DNA of 64,000 bases from the NCBI RefSeq assembly GCF_000427335.1, contig NZ_ATMR01000128.1, positions 124,001 through 188,000 of the forward strand. The letters are read 5' to 3'. The notes beneath the pieces are model-generated. The model searched no databases. It was not told the DNA's origin and saw only the letters and a list, made by a program, of their open reading frames with translations. The position numbers and the translations under genes were made by a program. Source of the DNA: Winogradskyella psychrotolerans RS-3 (lineage in GTDB: Bacteria > Bacteroidota > Bacteroidia > Flavobacteriales > Flavobacteriaceae). Positions 62,827 through 64,000 of the stretch are shown here, one piece after another (position 1 is the stretch's first letter; every line of letters begins with the position of its first letter).

Positions 62827-64000
62827 TTAATTACGTAACGGTTTTCCTTTGGTTAACATATGTTGAATACGCTCTAAAGTTTTACGTTCTGTACATAAAC
62901 TTAAGAATGCTTCACGTTCAATATCTAGTAGATATTGTTCTGTTACTAAAGTTGGTTCAGATAAATCACCACCAGCCATAACGTATGCTAGTTTGTTTGC
63001 GATTTTCATATCGTGTTCAGAAATGTAATTAGAGTCTTCCATAGAATCTGTTCCTACCATAAACATACCTAAGGCTTGTTTACCAAGAACTAAAACATCA
63101 TTTCGTTTTACAGGTTGCGTATAACCAGCGTCTGCCATTAATTTAGCATGCTGTTTTGCGACTGCAATTTGACGGTCTTTATTAACCACTACAACATCTT
63201 TACCTTTTTGAAGTAATCCTAAATCGAAAGCTTCGTAAGCAGAAGTTGATACTTTTGCCATACCAATAGTTAAGAAATACTCTTGTAAAACATTTAACTG
63301 TACATCTCCTTTATGGAAAATATCCGATGCTCTTAAAGCCATTTCTTTAGAACCACCACCACCAGGAATTACACCAACACCAAACTCTACAAGTCCCATG
63401 TAAGTTTCTGCTGCTGCGACTACTTTATCTGCGTGTAATGACAATTCACATCCACCGCCTAAAGCCATACCGTGAGGAGCAGAAATTGTTGGTATTGATG
63501 AATAACGCATACGCATCATGGTATCTTGGAAATATTTGATAGCCATGTTAAGCTCGTCATATTCTTGTTCTGCAGCCATCATAAAAATCATTCCGATGTT
63601 GGCTCCAACAGAGAAGTTTGCGGCTTGATTACCAACTACTAAACCAGCGAAATCTTTTTCGGCTAAGTCGATGGCTTTATTTAATCCTGCGAGAACATCT
63701 CCACCAATGGTGTTCATTTTAGATTGGAATTCACAGTTAAGAATACCATCACCTAGATCTTCGATGACAACACCAGAGTTTTTAAACACTTCGTTTGTTT
63801 TTCTGATGTTATCTAAGATGATAAATGCATCTTGACCAGGAATTTTTTCTTGTGATTTTTTAGGAATGTCATAAGCATAAGTCGCTCCCTCTTTTACGGT
63901 ATAAAACGATGTGCTTCCCGATGCTAACATGTCGTTTACCCAAGCATTAGGCTCTAAACCTTCTGCTTTCATAATTTCGATTCCTTTTTCAACTCCGATA
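62827..64000 (-). CDS. 3-hydroxyacyl-CoA dehydrogenase/enoyl-CoA hydratase, partial
   Basis: C-terminal part of a bifunctional beta-oxidation enzyme; the frame is open to the right edge of the window (upstream of the ATG at 63972 it reads IGVEKGIEI), so the gene starts outside. The visible part holds the end of the HCDH region and a crotonase domain: GLVVGNQAANFSVGANIGMIF and the oxyanion hole HGMALGGGCELSLHADKV, then GVGVIPGGGGSKEMA. It hydrates enoyl-CoA and oxidises 3-hydroxyacyl-CoA. First visible gene of the operon. Confidence 0.93.
   Translation of the reverse strand, partial: IGVEKGIEIMKAEGLEPNAWVNDMLASGSTSFYTVKEGATYAYDIPKKSQEKIPGQDAFIILDNIRKTNEVFKNSGVVIEDLGDGILNCEFQSKMNTIGGDVLAGLNKAIDLAEKDFAGLVVGNQAANFSVGANIGMIFMMAAEQEYDELNMAIKYFQDTMMRMRYSSIPTISAPHGMALGGGCELSLHADKVVAAAETYMGLVEFGVGVIPGGGGSKEMALRASDIFHKGDVQLNVLQEYFLTIGMAKVSTSAYEAFDLGLLQKGKDVVVVNKDRQIAVAKQHAKLMADAGYTQPVKRNDVLVLGKQALGMFMVGTDSMEDSNYISEHDMKIANKLAYVMAGGDLSEPTLVTEQYLLDIEREAFLSLCTERKTLERIQHMLTKGKPLRN

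Noticed and set aside
1-64000. tRNA, rRNA or CRISPR
   Set aside because: No cloverleaf-like sequence, rRNA segment or regularly spaced direct repeats were seen on reading both strands; a tRNAscan or Infernal run would settle it.

Overview
The window is AT-rich and comes from a bacterium of the family Flavobacteriaceae (Bacteroidota), probably marine. Evidence: a type IX secretion (T9SS) C-terminal sorting domain on the first protein, TAnnTTTG -7 promoter boxes with A-rich leaders, a fused CcoN-CcoO oxidase subunit, many SusD-free periplasmic lipoproteins, and intergenic palindromes typical of Flavobacteriia. No rRNA, tRNA, CRISPR, integrase or transposase was seen.

Layout. 0-6.8 kb (mostly +): 3' part of a secreted subtilase, a nitronate monooxygenase-like flavoprotein, a K+/H+ antiporter, a DUF3124 lipoprotein, a MATE exporter and a PAP2 phosphatase. 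6.8-9.7 kb (-): a three-gene lipid A/polyprenyl-phosphate glycosylation operon (GT2, duplicated LAB_N protein, ArnT-like GT39). 9.8-18 kb: MeaB, DUF2911, M23 peptidase, amino-acid permease, LpxR-like lipid A deacylase, an S9 peptidase. 18-31 kb: an accessory region of small secreted or membrane proteins, a class II Fic protein, LRR/TPR and other unknown secreted proteins, separated by repeated ~130 bp intergenic elements and a duplicated ~320 bp non-coding block; it ends with an ECF sigma/anti-sigma pair, SodC and YceI. 31.7-47.6 kb: a low-oxygen island with hemN, uspA, the cbb3 oxidase operon (ccoS-NO-Q-P-G-H plus a SafE-like gene), ccoI, an FNR-type regulator and a MoxR-like ATPase/vWA pair. 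47.7-59.2 kb: PepSY-TM, YdeI, M1 and M28 peptidases, a trehalose synthase/phosphatase facing a GH15 hydrolase, CBM9 and DUF6265 proteins, and a BlaI/M56-amidase signalling pair. 59.3-64 kb (-): a fatty-acid beta-oxidation operon (acyl-CoA dehydrogenase, thiolase, bifunctional HCDH/ECH) interrupted by a four-helix-bundle gene.

How the parts work together. Three palindromes ATGATnnnnATCAT sit exactly 22 bp upstream of TAnnTTTG-like -7 boxes at hemN, ccoS and ccoI, so the FNR-type protein encoded in the island probably activates heme synthesis and the high-affinity oxidase together; its own promoter overlaps the ccoI box. uspA and the vWA gene share a 44 bp leader, which ties the chelatase-like pair to the same stress response.

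Data quality. Nine genes between 7 and 31 kb need 13 single-base corrections, nearly all in A/T runs of 5-7, to restore one frame; from 31 kb on no gene needs one. This looks like residual sequencing error more than decay, but I cannot prove that from the sequence. These genes are given as whole composite loci with the shift positions.
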